A stretch of 64,000 bases of DNA from Segatella maculosa DSM 19339 = JCM 15638 (GCF_000382385.1 NZ_KB908319.1:310001-374000); one strand, 5' to 3'. Counted from the stretch's first letter, positions 8,265 through 17,809 are shown. Numbers and translations: made by a program. The notes: generated by a model from the letters alone, not told the origin.

Positions 8265-9107
8265 ATGTCAAGAACAAATTTCGACCAATTACTCCAAGCA
8301 GGTTGCCACTTTGGGCACCTTAAACGCAAGTGGAATCCCGCCATGGCTCCTTATATTTTCATGGAGCGTAACGGCATTCACATCATTGACCTCCACAAAA
8401 CGGTTGCCAAAATCGATGATGCTGCCGAGGCTCTCAAGGCAATTGCAAAGTCAGGAAAGAAGATTCTGTTTGTCGCTACTAAGAAACAAGCTAAGGAAAT
8501 CATAGCAGATAAGGCCGCATCTGTTAACATGCCGTACGTAAGTGAGCGTTGGGCAGGTGGTATGTTGACCAACTTCCCAACCATTCGCAAGGCAGTTAAG
8601 AAGATGACTAACATCGATAAGCTGATGAACGACGGCACTTTTGCAAACCTATCTAAGCGTGAATTGCTGCAAATCACACGTCAACGCGCCAAGTTGGAGA
8701 AGAACCTTGGTTCCATTTCCGACCTGACTCGTCTGCCAAGCGCACTCTTTATCGTCGACGTAATGAAAGAACATATCGCCGTGAAAGAGGCAAATCGTCT
8801 CGGTATTCCTGTGTTTGCAATCGTCGATACGAACTCCGATCCGAAGAATATCGACTTCGTTATCCCTGCAAACGACGACGCCAAGGACAGTGTAGAGGTG
8901 ATTCTCACTGCTGTTTGCGGTGCTATTGCCGAGGGACTTGAGGAACGTAAGGCCGAAAAAGCTGACGAAAAGGCAGCTGCTGCGCAGCCCGAAGAGGCCG
9001 TAGAGGTGAAGAAACGCACCCGAAAGGCCCGCAAAGAGACCGAAGCTGCGCCCGTTGCAGACGAAGCCGCAGCTGAACCCGAGGCCGAAGAAGCCAAGGC
9101 AGAGTAA
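8265..9107 (+). CDS. rpsB: 30S ribosomal protein S2
   Basis: Small-subunit protein S2 (uS2), 280 residues. The N-terminal block LLQAGCHFGHLKRKWNPAMAPYIF and the second signature PSALFIVDVMKEHIAVKEANRLGIPVF (about residues 158-184) are diagnostic. After about residue 230 there is a 45-50 residue Ala/Glu/Lys-rich tail (AAAAQPEEAVEVKKR, then a run of A/E to the end) not needed for the S2 fold and common in Bacteroidetes. Followed by tsf after a 110-base gap. Confidence 0.98.
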   Translation: MSRTNFDQLLQAGCHFGHLKRKWNPAMAPYIFMERNGIHIIDLHKTVAKIDDAAEALKAIAKSGKKILFVATKKQAKEIIADKAASVNMPYVSERWAGGMLTNFPTIRKAVKKMTNIDKLMNDGTFANLSKRELLQITRQRAKLEKNLGSISDLTRLPSALFIVDVMKEHIAVKEANRLGIPVFAIVDTNSDPKNIDFVIPANDDAKDSVEVILTAVCGAIAEGLEERKAEKADEKAAAAQPEEAVEVKKRTRKARKETEAAPVADEAAAEPEAEEAKAE

Positions 9108-9217
9108 CTAATCATAGGGTCTTATTGATAAGGATAGGCTCCTATAAGCCCCTATACCATGTCAATAAGTCCCTATTTGTTTTTAAATTCATAAAGAAGA
9201 AGAAAGGAATTACAATT

Positions 9218-10213
9218 ATGGCTATTACAATTGAGGATATAAAGAAACTGCGTTCCATGACCGGTGCAGGTCTGGCAGACGTTAAAAAGGCCCTGACCGA
9301 GGCCGAAGGTGACTTCGATAAGGCAAAAGACTTGCTGCGCGAGCGTGGCTTGGCCATTGCAGCAAAGCGGTCAGACCGCGAAACTTCCAACGGTTGCGTG
9401 CTCGTTAAGTGCGTCAATGGCTTTGCCGCTATGGTCGCAGTGAAGTGCGAAACCGACTTTGTGGCTGCAGGTAAGGACTTCATTCAGCTCACTCAAGACA
9501 TTCTTGACGCAGCAATCGCTGCAAAATGCAAGACACTTGACGAGGTGAAAGCACTCAAATTGGCTAACGGAGACGATGCCGCAACAAACGTACAGCACCG
9601 TTCCGGCATCACAGGAGAGAAGATGGAGATCGACGGTTACAGCTTCCTTGAGGGCGAAAACATCTCTGTTTACGACCACATGGGCCGACATACGCTGGCA
9701 ACAATGGTGCAACTGAGTGCCAACAACGAAGAAGCCGGCCACAAAATCGCCATGCAGGTGGCTGCAATGAAGCCCGTTGCGCTCGATGAAGCCTCAGTTC
9801 CGCAGGCAGTTAAGGACGAAGAGTTCAAGGTTGCCATTGAAAAGACCAAGGAAGAGATGGTAGAAAAGGCCGTCAACGCAGCCTTAAAGAAAGCCGGAAT
9901 CAATCCCGCGCACGTCGATTCAGATGATCATATCGAGAGCAACACGAAGAAGGGATGGCTCACGCAAGAAGATGCCGACAAAGCTCGCCAGATAAAGGCA
10001 ACCGTTGGCGCAGAGAAGGCAGCCAGCCTCAATGAGGATATGATTCAAAACATCGCAAAGGGCCGGCTCAACAAGTTCTTCAAGGAGAACTGTCTCGTTG
10101 ATCAAGAGTTCCAATTCGGCGATGATGAGAAGCTGAGCGTCAGCGAATGGCTGAAGAAACAGGGCGATGTGAAGATTGTGGCCTACAAACGCTTCACGCT
10201 TGTGGCTGAGTAA
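9218..10213 (+). CDS. tsf: Elongation factor Ts
   Basis: Guanine-nucleotide exchange factor for EF-Tu, 331 residues. The start is ATG 9218 (MAITIEDIKKLRSMTGAG); an upstream in-frame ATG at 9125 would add a 31-residue non-conserved extension. The N-terminal UBA-like helix block ends in LADVKKALTEAEGDFDKA, and the signature CETDFVAAGKDF lies at about residues 78-89. Two further exchange-domain segments follow. Usual partner of rpsB, closed by a strong terminator. Confidence 0.97.
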   Translation: MAITIEDIKKLRSMTGAGLADVKKALTEAEGDFDKAKDLLRERGLAIAAKRSDRETSNGCVLVKCVNGFAAMVAVKCETDFVAAGKDFIQLTQDILDAAIAAKCKTLDEVKALKLANGDDAATNVQHRSGITGEKMEIDGYSFLEGENISVYDHMGRHTLATMVQLSANNEEAGHKIAMQVAAMKPVALDEASVPQAVKDEEFKVAIEKTKEEMVEKAVNAALKKAGINPAHVDSDDHIESNTKKGWLTQEDADKARQIKATVGAEKAASLNEDMIQNIAKGRLNKFFKENCLVDQEFQFGDDEKLSVSEWLKKQGDVKIVAYKRFTLVAE

Positions 10214-10242
10214 GCCCGCGAAAATCGCAGTCAATCAAATAT

Positions 10243-10279
10243 AAAACGGGTGTCCCACGTCATGTGGGACACCCGTTTT
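10243..10279 (+). terminator. Strong intrinsic terminator after tsf
   Basis: Near-perfect palindrome: AAAACGGGTGTCCCAC, a four-base CGTCATG loop region, then GTGGGACACCCGTTTT. It can act in both directions. Confidence 0.93.
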
Positions 10280-10355
10280 CGTATTCCGTCCGGCCTGCCT
10301 TGTTCGGCAATCTTTTGTACCTTACGGATAATGGCGTTCATTTCGGTTTTCAATA

Positions 10356-10443
10356 TCACCCATATTGCGCAGTAAAATGGGCCATATTAGGCGGTAAAAT
10401 GGCTGCGATTGCACGGCGAAATGGGTGAGATTGAAATGTAAAG
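10356..10443. repeat. Four-unit 22-bp array
   Basis: Units start at 10356, 10378, 10400 and 10422, consensus TGGGTGAGATTGCGCGGTAAAA. The first unit is partly inverted (TCACCCAT), so it can pair with the later ATGGGTGA. The tail after it carries TTGATTATCAA (about 10452) and leads into the palindromic cluster. Confidence 0.88.
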
Positions 10444-10469
10444 TGCAAGTCGTTGATTATCAAATCAAA

Positions 10470-11068
10470 TTATGTGGGGACGCACGGCCTGTGCGTCCGC
10501 CCACATTGCAGCTGAAGTTAATAAGTAAACGAGTGAACAAGTTGATTGTTATACGGTATGTAGGGATACACAGCCAGTGCATTTGCGACTTCATTCACAT
10601 GGAGCGGACGCACGAACCGTGCGTCCCTACATACCCATACAGGCCGAATTAATGTGTGAAATGGAGGAGAAAGCGAACTGCTCGAATGCATGTAGGGACG
10701 CACGGCTCGTGCGTCCGTCCACATTTCAGTTGACAGTTAATAAGTAAACGAGTGAACAAGTTGATTGTTATACGGTATGTAGGGATACACAGCCTGTGCA
10801 TTTGCGACTTTATTCATATGGAGCGGACGCACGAACCGTGTGTCCCTACATTCCCATACAGGCCGAATTGATGTGTGAAATGGAGGGGAGGGCGAGCTAC
10901 TCGAATGCATGTGGGGACGCACGGCCTGTGCATTTGGATTTCATTCACATGGAGCGGACGCACGAACCGTGCGTCCCTACATACTCATACAAGCCGAATT
11001 AATGTGCAAAATGGAGGAGAGGGCGAGCTGCTCGAATACATGTAGGGACGCACGGCTCGTGCGTCCGC
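10470..11068. repeat. Cluster of REP-like palindromes with a 219-bp tandem duplication
   Basis: At least six palindromes of the GGACGCACGG..CGTGCGTCC family in alternating orientation. A 219-base unit beginning GTTAATAAGTAAACGAGTG is repeated in tandem (10517 and 10736), with a third partial copy to about 11068 that lacks the GTTAATAAG part. Open frames here encode only repeat translations such as RTHEPCVPT and are not genes. Together with the preceding array this fills the 940-base gap between tsf and the next gene. Confidence 0.85.
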
Positions 11069-11150
11069 TCAAAAAACGAGTAAGGCACGGAAGTAAAAAC
11101 AAGCGGATGGCCTCTTTCCATCGCAAATATCAAGTGGTAAGGACCTGCGG

Positions 11151-11408
11151 TCAGAGCAACTGTTCCAGCTTCTCAACAGCCGAACGCATATCGTCCGGAA
11201 AGGAAGTATGGGTCAACAAGAAGCCCTCTTTGCCGTCGGAAAGCCAGCCATAGAGGGAAGGATCCATCTCATAAACATATTCACTGATGGCATATTCGAT
11301 GTCATCTTTTTGGCGTTCGCTGTGAGAAAAGGCGTAAACCTGCCATTTCTGGTGGAAGAAACAATAGGCTGCTTCGATGCTGTCTCGGCTGAATTGGGGC
11401 GTATTCAT
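11151..11408 (-). CDS. Small conserved protein downstream of lptD
   Basis: 85 residues from ATG 11408 (MNTPQFSRDSIEAAY), which follows the lptD-like stop by only four bases; an ATG at 11432 would overlap that gene. Soluble and acidic, rich in Tyr and Trp (CFFHQKWQVYAFS, DDIEYAISEYVYEM), with no signal peptide, membrane helix or Cys motif. I do not recognise the family. The tight linkage suggests it is made with the LPS-assembly protein, but nothing in the sequence gives a function. Confidence 0.72.
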   Translation of the reverse strand: MNTPQFSRDSIEAAYCFFHQKWQVYAFSHSERQKDDIEYAISEYVYEMDPSLYGWLSDGKEGFLLTHTSFPDDMRSAVEKLEQLL

Positions 11409-11412
11409 AGGC

Positions 11413-14244
11413 TTAATACCATTGCACGGCATTGCTGTAGCCGCTTCGTTTGTCGTATTTCAGGGCGTCGGTCAGCGTACTTGCGTTGCATCGGAAGCTG
11501 AAGTTGTAGCTCGTATAAGGTGCAAGTACCACCTGACAGCTCATGTTGAAGCAGTGAAGGTCGCGTTGCAGGCTGGCCGTTGTCATACTAATTGCGTGGT
11601 TCTCAAAGTCATATCCCGATGAGAAACTGATGTTCCAGCCATCGCTAATGCGCAGGTTTCCGCTGAAATTCAAGGTCTGTGTGAACATATAAGGATAGCG
11701 CATGGTGCGGTAGTTGAACTTTCTGACGTCGGTATTCTCGCGCATTGTGATGCCATAACCAACGGTTAGCGACCACGGCATGGAGAACATCATGTAGCCA
11801 TCGTCGTCGGTTTCGGCCTTTCCTGTGGCTTTCTTCTTGCGTACACTGCGCTGTCCTTCGATCATATCGTCGTCAACATTCGACTCAACATTGGTGTCCA
11901 CGCCTTCTGCTTCGGGGTCGTTGCGCTTGCCTTTCGGCTCATCTTCGTTGCTACTTCCACCGAAAATCTTTTTCAATTTCTCGGGTGTGAGGGTGAAAGA
12001 AACGTTCTGTGACATGCCTTGGAAGCGGCCCCACTTGCCCATTCCCCAGTAGGTATGGTTGCCGACGTAGGGCTGTCCGTTCGCATCCAACTCGTAAGCG
12101 TAGGACGCAAAGACCGCATTCATGTTGAAAGTATAGTTCTTCCACCACTTCAGACGCAGGTTCATGCTGAGGTCGCTCCATGGTTTTTCCTTGGCAGCCA
12201 TGTTATATGACATGTTGAAACCAAGGTTATCGATGATGCTTATCTTGCGGATGCCGGTTGAATCCTTGTCGGATTTAATCTTCATCTCAATGTTGTTGTC
12301 GAACGAAAAACTTACATTTCCCGTCTTTCCCCGGCCGGGAACGCTGTAAAGACCATTGGAATAAGGTGAATAGTCAACGAGTTCGACGCTGCCGTCGGCA
12401 TTGGTTCGCTGGTAAGTGGCATAGTAACCGTAGCGCGAAGTGCCGAAGTCGGGGGCGTAACTGAAGCTGACCGACGGCGTGATGACATGACGAATGGCCT
12501 GTATTTTGTCGCCGAAAAGCTTGCGATTCGGTATAAACATGCCGTAGAGTTTGGTGCTTGCACCGAGGCTAAAGTCCCAGTTATAGATGTTATGGAAGCC
12601 ATATGTGGTGTCGGCGACTTCCTTTTTGGCTACCTTGTCCCATGATCTTGTGACCTTATTGGTGTACATTCGGTCGGTGAAATTGAAAGAAGGAGTCACG
12701 TTAATGTAGTTGAACAGCGTGAAACTTCCGCTGACCGGAATGCGATGTTGCATGCCGTTGCGCCAGTCTTTGATGAGATTTGAACGGAAAAGTCGGTCTT
12801 CTTTCGTGTTGATAGAGTTGCTTATCTGTCCCGTATAGCTTACGGCAATCTTCTCATACCAGCGTTCTGCGCCTGCCGCATGCGCCCTTTTGAAGGGGTA
12901 AAAGCGGCTGATATTGATGTTAAGATCAGGCAAAGTGAGGGCTATACTCGAGTCGCGCATGTTCTGATTCAGGTTGGCTGTGGAGCTAAGAGAGAGGCCG
13001 ATGCTCGAGAAAGTGGTGCTCCAACTGACCGAAGATGTGCGGGTAGACTGCGTAAGCGTCTGCGGATTGTAGAGGCTTCCCATGTTATTTCGCTCGTAAC
13101 TCGACGAAGCAAAGTTCACACTTGCAGCCAAAGAGCTGAACGGATTGGCCTTTTGATCCTGCCGATGGCTCCATTGTATCTTGAAACTTTGCTGGCGGGT
13201 GAAGTCCGGAAGCCCCTTATCTCCGGTCTTGGTGTCTTGATATGCGGCGTAGAAAGTGCCGCTATAGCGATAGCGTTTGTGGTAGTTGGTGGCCGCACTT
13301 AAGCCCCATGAGCCTCGAGTATAAATCTCTCCGAGGAGCTTTAAGTCCCATTTATCGCTCATAGCAAAGTAATATCCGCCGTCTCGAAGATAGAAACCGC
13401 GGGTGCTTTCATCGCCATATGTGGGCATAATAAAGCCGCTTGAGTAACTCTTTGTGAATGGAAAAAAGCCGTAAGGTATGGCTAATGGCAACGGAACATC
13501 AGCCACAACGAGATAGGCAGGCCCGAAAACAACGTCCTTTCCCGGGCGAACCTTGGCCCGCGAAAGGGCAATATAGAAGTCAGGATGGGGCTCGTCGCAG
13601 GTGGTATAGCGGCCATGTTGCAGGAAAATCTCGCCCTTGTCGTTGCGCTTGGAGAGCTTACTTTGCAGGAAACCTTCCTCCTGTTGGGTGGCAACATTCT
13701 GTATCAAGCCCTTCTTGGTCTTGAAATTAAAGGACATAGTATCACTCTCATAGTTGTCCGATCCCATTGAAAATACGGGCGTACCCTTTAGCCCTTTGCT
13801 CGCAGTATCGCTCACTCCGGTAGCATGAACGAGGCTACTGTCCATGTTCAAGTGGATACGTTCGCTCTTGAGGTCCATGTTTTCGTACTTTACATTCGAC
13901 GATCCATAGAGGAAAGCCGTCTTGTTTCGTGCGTCATATACCATGGAATCGTTGGCCGAAAAGTTCACCGGAGCGTCTATTCCGTTCTTTTTCTGCCGGT
14001 TAAGTGAGTCAAGATGAATGGAGTCGTCAATGGTTTTGTTGTGCCGATAGATGGCCAGTTGCAGGGAATCCATCGTAGTTGTGTCGATGATTTCACGGCC
14101 CAAGGAGTCTCGTTTCATGGCTTTGTCTACAGCAACACTGTCAGAAGAGGCACGTTTATGCCTCTTTCGGGACTGATAGTCGGCGTTGGCCAGCATGAAA
14201 AAGAAGGCACAAAGCAACAGAACTGTAAACGAAATTCTCCTCAT
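11413..14244 (-). CDS. LptD/OstA-like LPS-assembly outer-membrane protein
   Basis: Large outer-membrane protein (943 residues) of the LptD type, which inserts lipopolysaccharide into the outer leaflet. It has a signal peptide (MRRISFTVLLLCAFFFMLANA), then an OstA/jellyroll region at about 90-230 (FSANDSMVYDARNKTAFLYGSSNVKYENMDL), then the block CDEPHPDFYIALSRAKV and DVPLPLAIPYGFFPFT that is highly conserved in Bacteroidetes LptD proteins. A beta-barrel fills the rest. A charged segment (about 765-810, rich in E, D, K, R) interrupts the barrel and is probably a loop. The OstA-like protein at 21.0-22.7 kb is a likely periplasmic partner. First gene of a two-gene unit. Confidence 0.88.
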   Translation of the reverse strand: MRRISFTVLLLCAFFFMLANADYQSRKRHKRASSDSVAVDKAMKRDSLGREIIDTTTMDSLQLAIYRHNKTIDDSIHLDSLNRQKKNGIDAPVNFSANDSMVYDARNKTAFLYGSSNVKYENMDLKSERIHLNMDSSLVHATGVSDTASKGLKGTPVFSMGSDNYESDTMSFNFKTKKGLIQNVATQQEEGFLQSKLSKRNDKGEIFLQHGRYTTCDEPHPDFYIALSRAKVRPGKDVVFGPAYLVVADVPLPLAIPYGFFPFTKSYSSGFIMPTYGDESTRGFYLRDGGYYFAMSDKWDLKLLGEIYTRGSWGLSAATNYHKRYRYSGTFYAAYQDTKTGDKGLPDFTRQQSFKIQWSHRQDQKANPFSSLAASVNFASSSYERNNMGSLYNPQTLTQSTRTSSVSWSTTFSSIGLSLSSTANLNQNMRDSSIALTLPDLNINISRFYPFKRAHAAGAERWYEKIAVSYTGQISNSINTKEDRLFRSNLIKDWRNGMQHRIPVSGSFTLFNYINVTPSFNFTDRMYTNKVTRSWDKVAKKEVADTTYGFHNIYNWDFSLGASTKLYGMFIPNRKLFGDKIQAIRHVITPSVSFSYAPDFGTSRYGYYATYQRTNADGSVELVDYSPYSNGLYSVPGRGKTGNVSFSFDNNIEMKIKSDKDSTGIRKISIIDNLGFNMSYNMAAKEKPWSDLSMNLRLKWWKNYTFNMNAVFASYAYELDANGQPYVGNHTYWGMGKWGRFQGMSQNVSFTLTPEKLKKIFGGSSNEDEPKGKRNDPEAEGVDTNVESNVDDDMIEGQRSVRKKKATGKAETDDDGYMMFSMPWSLTVGYGITMRENTDVRKFNYRTMRYPYMFTQTLNFSGNLRISDGWNISFSSGYDFENHAISMTTASLQRDLHCFNMSCQVVLAPYTSYNFSFRCNASTLTDALKYDKRSGYSNAVQWY

Positions 14245-14307
14245 TTAGGGTGCAAAGATAGTAATAAATCGCTGAAACAGTCTGCCTTTCAGCGTTAAAA
14301 GATATTT

Positions 14308-14844
14308 TTATTCGAACTGTCTTTCCCACGATTTGAAGCGTTCCAATCCCGCTTCTCCAAAGCGTTGAAGACTCTTTTCGGCCTGTTCTATCGTCTTTTC
14401 TTGTTCAGGTCGGGTCTTTGAATAGAACTTATCGGCATAGCAAATGACCTTTTCTTCCATCGTTTCGGGCAGAAAATCCTGCGGTGGAAGCGGAAGATTG
14501 AGACGCAATATCTCCTCTTTTGTGATACCGGCCCCCGTGTGTCTTTCACACACTCTCGCATGTTTCGGAAGCCCTTCTGCCCGAAGTAGCTCCGCACCTA
14601 TGTGGCCGTGAGTAAGGTAAGGAGCCTTTCCAAAGCATTGAATGCCTGGTGCATCGCACTTAAAGATACCTATATCGTGGAGCATGGCGGCCTCAATAAT
14701 GAACTGACGGTCAAGGTTTAGTTCGGGATGATGGTCACAAATGCGCACAGCACGCTTCATTACAAGCGTGCTGTGTGTCATATATATGTTCCTAAGACGG
14801 TTGTCTTCGGGATAGTATTTATCAATGATTTGCTGATAATCCAT
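14308..14844 (-). CDS. HD-domain phosphohydrolase
   Basis: 178 residues. The HD metal-binding set can be read: His in YMTHSTLVMKRA (about 24), the paired HD in AAMLHDIGIF (about 55-56), His residues in LTHGHIGAELL (about 80) and CERHTG (about 100), and Asp in CYADKFYSK (about 137). Such proteins hydrolyse nucleotides or related phosphoesters; the substrate is not evident. It begins six bases after the carboxyltransferase gene, so both are in one operon. Confidence 0.88.
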   Translation of the reverse strand: MDYQQIIDKYYPEDNRLRNIYMTHSTLVMKRAVRICDHHPELNLDRQFIIEAAMLHDIGIFKCDAPGIQCFGKAPYLTHGHIGAELLRAEGLPKHARVCERHTGAGITKEEILRLNLPLPPQDFLPETMEEKVICYADKFYSKTRPEQEKTIEQAEKSLQRFGEAGLERFKSWERQFE

Positions 14845-14850
14845 GTTTGA

Positions 14851-16626
14851 TTATGCCTCAGGACGCTGGATATAGGCAATCACATCGCCCTTTCCTACCT
14901 TGCTACCTTGCTTGGCATTGATCTCAACAAGCTGTCCGCCGAGGGCCGAAGGAATAGAAACAAACTCGCCCCAAGAGGTGAGAATGTAACAGAAGATGTC
15001 GTCTTTTGCATACTCTTTTCCAATGAATGGCTCCACAGCGGGGGCTGCTTCGCCCTCTCCTTGGAACTCCCAAAAGAGCTGACCCTTTACAGGTGAGACG
15101 ATAGCATCAGCCTTTGCGTGCTTGAATGCGGCTGCCTCTTCGGGGCTTACCTGCGCACCCAACTTTGCATCCTTAGCCTTTTGGAGGTCTGAAAGGAAGT
15201 TCTTTTTGGCCTGACCGCTCTTATAATTGCGGTATTGTTCAGGGTGCATGGCCAGCTCAAAGAGCTCTTCATCGTCCTGACCATAGTCCCATCCGTTCTC
15301 ATCCATTTCCTTTTTGAAGTCCTCAAGCGCGTTGGTAAGTAGCGTATGTGGGTCGGCATCGGTGAACTCGCGGCCTTGTTTCTTGGCCAATTCCACCAAT
15401 TCGGGGTCGATATCTCCAGGCACTTTGCCGCTCTTTCCCAGTATCATGCCCCACATGGACTCGTCCATCATGACGAAACGTCCCTTACCTTGCTCCATTG
15501 TTAACAGGTTCATAAGAGCTATGTTCTTTACATATTGGCTGAAAGGAGTAACCAAAGGGGGATACCCAACACGTGGCCAAACGTGCTCAACCTCGCTGAA
15601 TAGCTTCACAAGCATATCGTCCATGGAGAGCTCTTCCTCCCCTTTCTTCTTGCGAAGGTTGTTAATTGTCTGTCGAATACCACCCAAATCGGCCATCATT
15701 GAGCCCATCATTCCACCGGGAAGTCCGCAACCTAAGAGCAGAGAAGACATGATTTTGTTGGCCGGATTGATGAAATATCCAAGCCATTCATCAATGAATT
15801 CCTGTGTCAAAGCACGTGCTTTCATGTAGGCATTCATATTGATTTGCGGCACATCGAAGCCCTCATTGCGCAGCATACTCAATACAGATATGATGTCAGG
15901 ATGCACCTTTCCCCATGACAAAGGCTCCATAGCTGTGTCGATAATGTCGGCACCATTGTTGCAAACCTCAAGGATCGAGGCCATCGAAAGCCCTGGTCCT
16001 GAATGCCCATGATACTCAATCAAGATGTCAGGATACTTGGTTTTGATAGCCTTTGTCAGCTTACCCAGCAGGGCTGGTTGGCCGATACCGGCCATGTCTT
16101 TCAGGCAGATTTCCTCGGCACCTGCCTCAATCAGCTCATCAGCAATACGTGTATAGTATTCCAAAGTGTGTACCGGTGAGGTGGTGATACACAGTGTTCC
16201 CTGTGCTGTCATGCCTGCTTCCTTGGCCCATTTGATGGAAGGTATGATGTTACGCACGTCATTTAGGCCGTCAAAAATACGTGTTATGTCGGTCCCTTGT
16301 GCATGTTTTACCTTATACATTAAGGCGCGAACGTCGTCCGGAACGGGGTACATTCGAAGGGCATTCAGCCCACGATCAAGCATATGGGTCTTGATTCCGG
16401 CCGCATGAAGTGGCTTACAAAAGGCGCGAACTGCCTCATTTGGGTTCTCTCCGGCAAGGAGATTGACCTGCTCAAAGGCCCCTCCATTGGTTTCAACACG
16501 CGCGAAACAACCCATCTCAACAAAGACAGGAGCGATGCGTTCCAGCTGATCTTTGCGAGGTTGGAACTTGCCTGAGCTCTGCCACATATCCCGATAAACG
16601 AGACTGAACTGTATTTTCTTTCCCAT
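14851..16626 (-). CDS. Oxaloacetate decarboxylase alpha / pyruvate carboxylase B-like carboxyltransferase, degenerate biotin domain
   Basis: Carboxyltransferase of the OadA/PycB family, 591 residues. The HMGL-like TIM barrel (about 1-300) has the start motif RDMWQS, the carbamylated-lysine motif EICLKDMAG and the metal-binding YHGHSGPG. The conserved PYC_OADA domain follows (about 310-480, PLVTPFSQYV). The C-terminal biotinyl-like domain (about 520-590) keeps SPVKG and GDVIAYIQ, but where a biotin Lys in AMKM is expected it reads ILTSWGEF, so no biotinylatable lysine is seen. Either the carrier lies on another protein or the domain has another role. Substrate (oxaloacetate, pyruvate or methylmalonyl-CoA) cannot be fixed from the sequence. 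Confidence 0.85.
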   Translation of the reverse strand: MGKKIQFSLVYRDMWQSSGKFQPRKDQLERIAPVFVEMGCFARVETNGGAFEQVNLLAGENPNEAVRAFCKPLHAAGIKTHMLDRGLNALRMYPVPDDVRALMYKVKHAQGTDITRIFDGLNDVRNIIPSIKWAKEAGMTAQGTLCITTSPVHTLEYYTRIADELIEAGAEEICLKDMAGIGQPALLGKLTKAIKTKYPDILIEYHGHSGPGLSMASILEVCNNGADIIDTAMEPLSWGKVHPDIISVLSMLRNEGFDVPQINMNAYMKARALTQEFIDEWLGYFINPANKIMSSLLLGCGLPGGMMGSMMADLGGIRQTINNLRKKKGEEELSMDDMLVKLFSEVEHVWPRVGYPPLVTPFSQYVKNIALMNLLTMEQGKGRFVMMDESMWGMILGKSGKVPGDIDPELVELAKKQGREFTDADPHTLLTNALEDFKKEMDENGWDYGQDDEELFELAMHPEQYRNYKSGQAKKNFLSDLQKAKDAKLGAQVSPEEAAAFKHAKADAIVSPVKGQLFWEFQGEGEAAPAVEPFIGKEYAKDDIFCYILTSWGEFVSIPSALGGQLVEINAKQGSKVGKGDVIAYIQRPEA

Positions 16627-16723
16627 TATAATAATAAAATATGTATTTGATATCCTTGTCCTAAAAAGGGAACCTTCAAGCCGTTGCTTTCCAACAAGGG
16701 CATGATAGGCACCCGTTAGGCTG

Positions 16724-16731
16724 CAAAATTA
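16724..16731 (-). promoter_or_regulatory. -7 element of the carboxyltransferase operon
   Basis: TAATTTTG on the minus strand, about 98 bases before the start codon. No clear -33 element at the usual distance. Confidence 0.5.
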
Positions 16732-16785
16732 GATAAAAAATTCCAAAAACGACCGCATTACATCTATTTTTTGCAAATATTGCTT

Positions 16786-16793
16786 TATATTTG
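16786..16793 (+). promoter_or_regulatory. -7 element of the lipoprotein gene
   Basis: TATATTTG on the plus strand, 16 bases before the ATG at 16810, giving a very short leader. It supports that start rather than the ATG at 16771. Confidence 0.6.
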
Positions 16794-16809
16794 CACAAAA
16801 TTTGAAGCA

Positions 16810-17655
16810 ATGAAATTGAAGACTTGGATGGCTGCCGTTTGCGCCGTTATGGGCCTGATGGCCTGCGGAGACAAGGAGAAACAGCCCACTAAACGCAAGG
16901 GATACCTCAACGAAGAACTGCGTATCAAGGGCGACAGCACCGTCTATGGCTTGGCATGTGAGGGATGTAACGACTCAACCATCGTGCTTTTGCCCACCGA
17001 CGGACGCGATCCTGTGCCCTATGATATTATCGATGCGCACCGCAACGGCCGTATTTTGGGCGACATACAGATAGGAGATTGGATTGGAATAGTGGTCAAC
17101 AAGCAAGACAAACACATGGCGGACGAGGTGGTAAATCTCGACGAATTGAAAGGCATTTGGTGCTATATTGTCATGCCACAAATGCGCGATTACAAGAAAA
17201 TGAGCAAGAAATTGCAACAGAGAATGATGCGCGACATGCCCGATTCCATCAAGCAAACCTACCTTATTCCACGCGAATACGGCTTTTGGTTGCGTCGTCA
17301 ATGGGCGGCACAAAGCGTGGGTTACGTCAGTGAACAGTCGTCGTTGGAGCAAGAAAGCCCTGTGGTTTATCCGCAACTCAGCTTTTTCACGGGCTGGCAT
17401 ATATGGAACGGACAGCTTATTGTGGAGAGTGCAACGCCCGTATTCAGCAAGGACAACACCATCACCACCATCAATCCGCGCAAGGATACCTGCATTATTG
17501 TCTACTTGGGACGCGACTCTCTCGTGCTTAGCGACGGCATCGACTCGCGCAGTTACTATCGAAAACGCAGCATCAATGACGTTAATGTCAAGGCCAGATA
17601 CATAGCTAAGAAACTCAAGAAAGAGGCTTTGAAGAAGGCGATGCGGCAGGAATAG
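16810..17655 (+). CDS. Lipoprotein of unknown function
   Basis: 281 residues from ATG 16810. Signal peptide MKLKTWMAAVCAVMGLMAC with a good lipobox (LMAC, Cys 19), followed by GDKEKQ, so it is a probable outer-membrane lipoprotein. The mature part has a beta-rich segment with CEGCNDSTIVLLPTDG and DIQIGDWIGIVVN (about 40-100), a charged helix (MRDYKKMSKKLQQRMMRDM), and a C-terminal beta domain before a Lys-rich end. I recall similar conserved Prevotella lipoproteins but no named family. Monocistronic, with its own promoter. Confidence 0.72.
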   Translation: MKLKTWMAAVCAVMGLMACGDKEKQPTKRKGYLNEELRIKGDSTVYGLACEGCNDSTIVLLPTDGRDPVPYDIIDAHRNGRILGDIQIGDWIGIVVNKQDKHMADEVVNLDELKGIWCYIVMPQMRDYKKMSKKLQQRMMRDMPDSIKQTYLIPREYGFWLRRQWAAQSVGYVSEQSSLEQESPVVYPQLSFFTGWHIWNGQLIVESATPVFSKDNTITTINPRKDTCIIVYLGRDSLVLSDGIDSRSYYRKRSINDVNVKARYIAKKLKKEALKKAMRQE

Positions 17656-17809
17656 AAGCCCAAAAGCCTCACTCTCGACCCCTCTTCCAAGGAGAGAGGA
17701 GCCAAATACCTTATTGAATAGCGATTAAAAGCGGGGATTTTGGTTGCTTTTTGCAAGGGATGACGAGCTTATCTCTTAAAGTAAGAATGTCAACGAAATT
17801 CATATTGGA
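17656..17809. other. Intergenic stretch, mostly featureless
   Basis: Contains only a degenerate GC-rich hairpin (CCTCTTCCAAGGAGAGAGG, about 17681-17699) that could terminate the lipoprotein transcript. Nothing else supported. Confidence 0.4.

Noticed and set aside
10425-11253. Several overlapping open frames encoding RTHEPCVPT and DARAVRPYM repeats
   Set aside because: They follow the palindromic repeat on both strands and change frame with it; no gene features.
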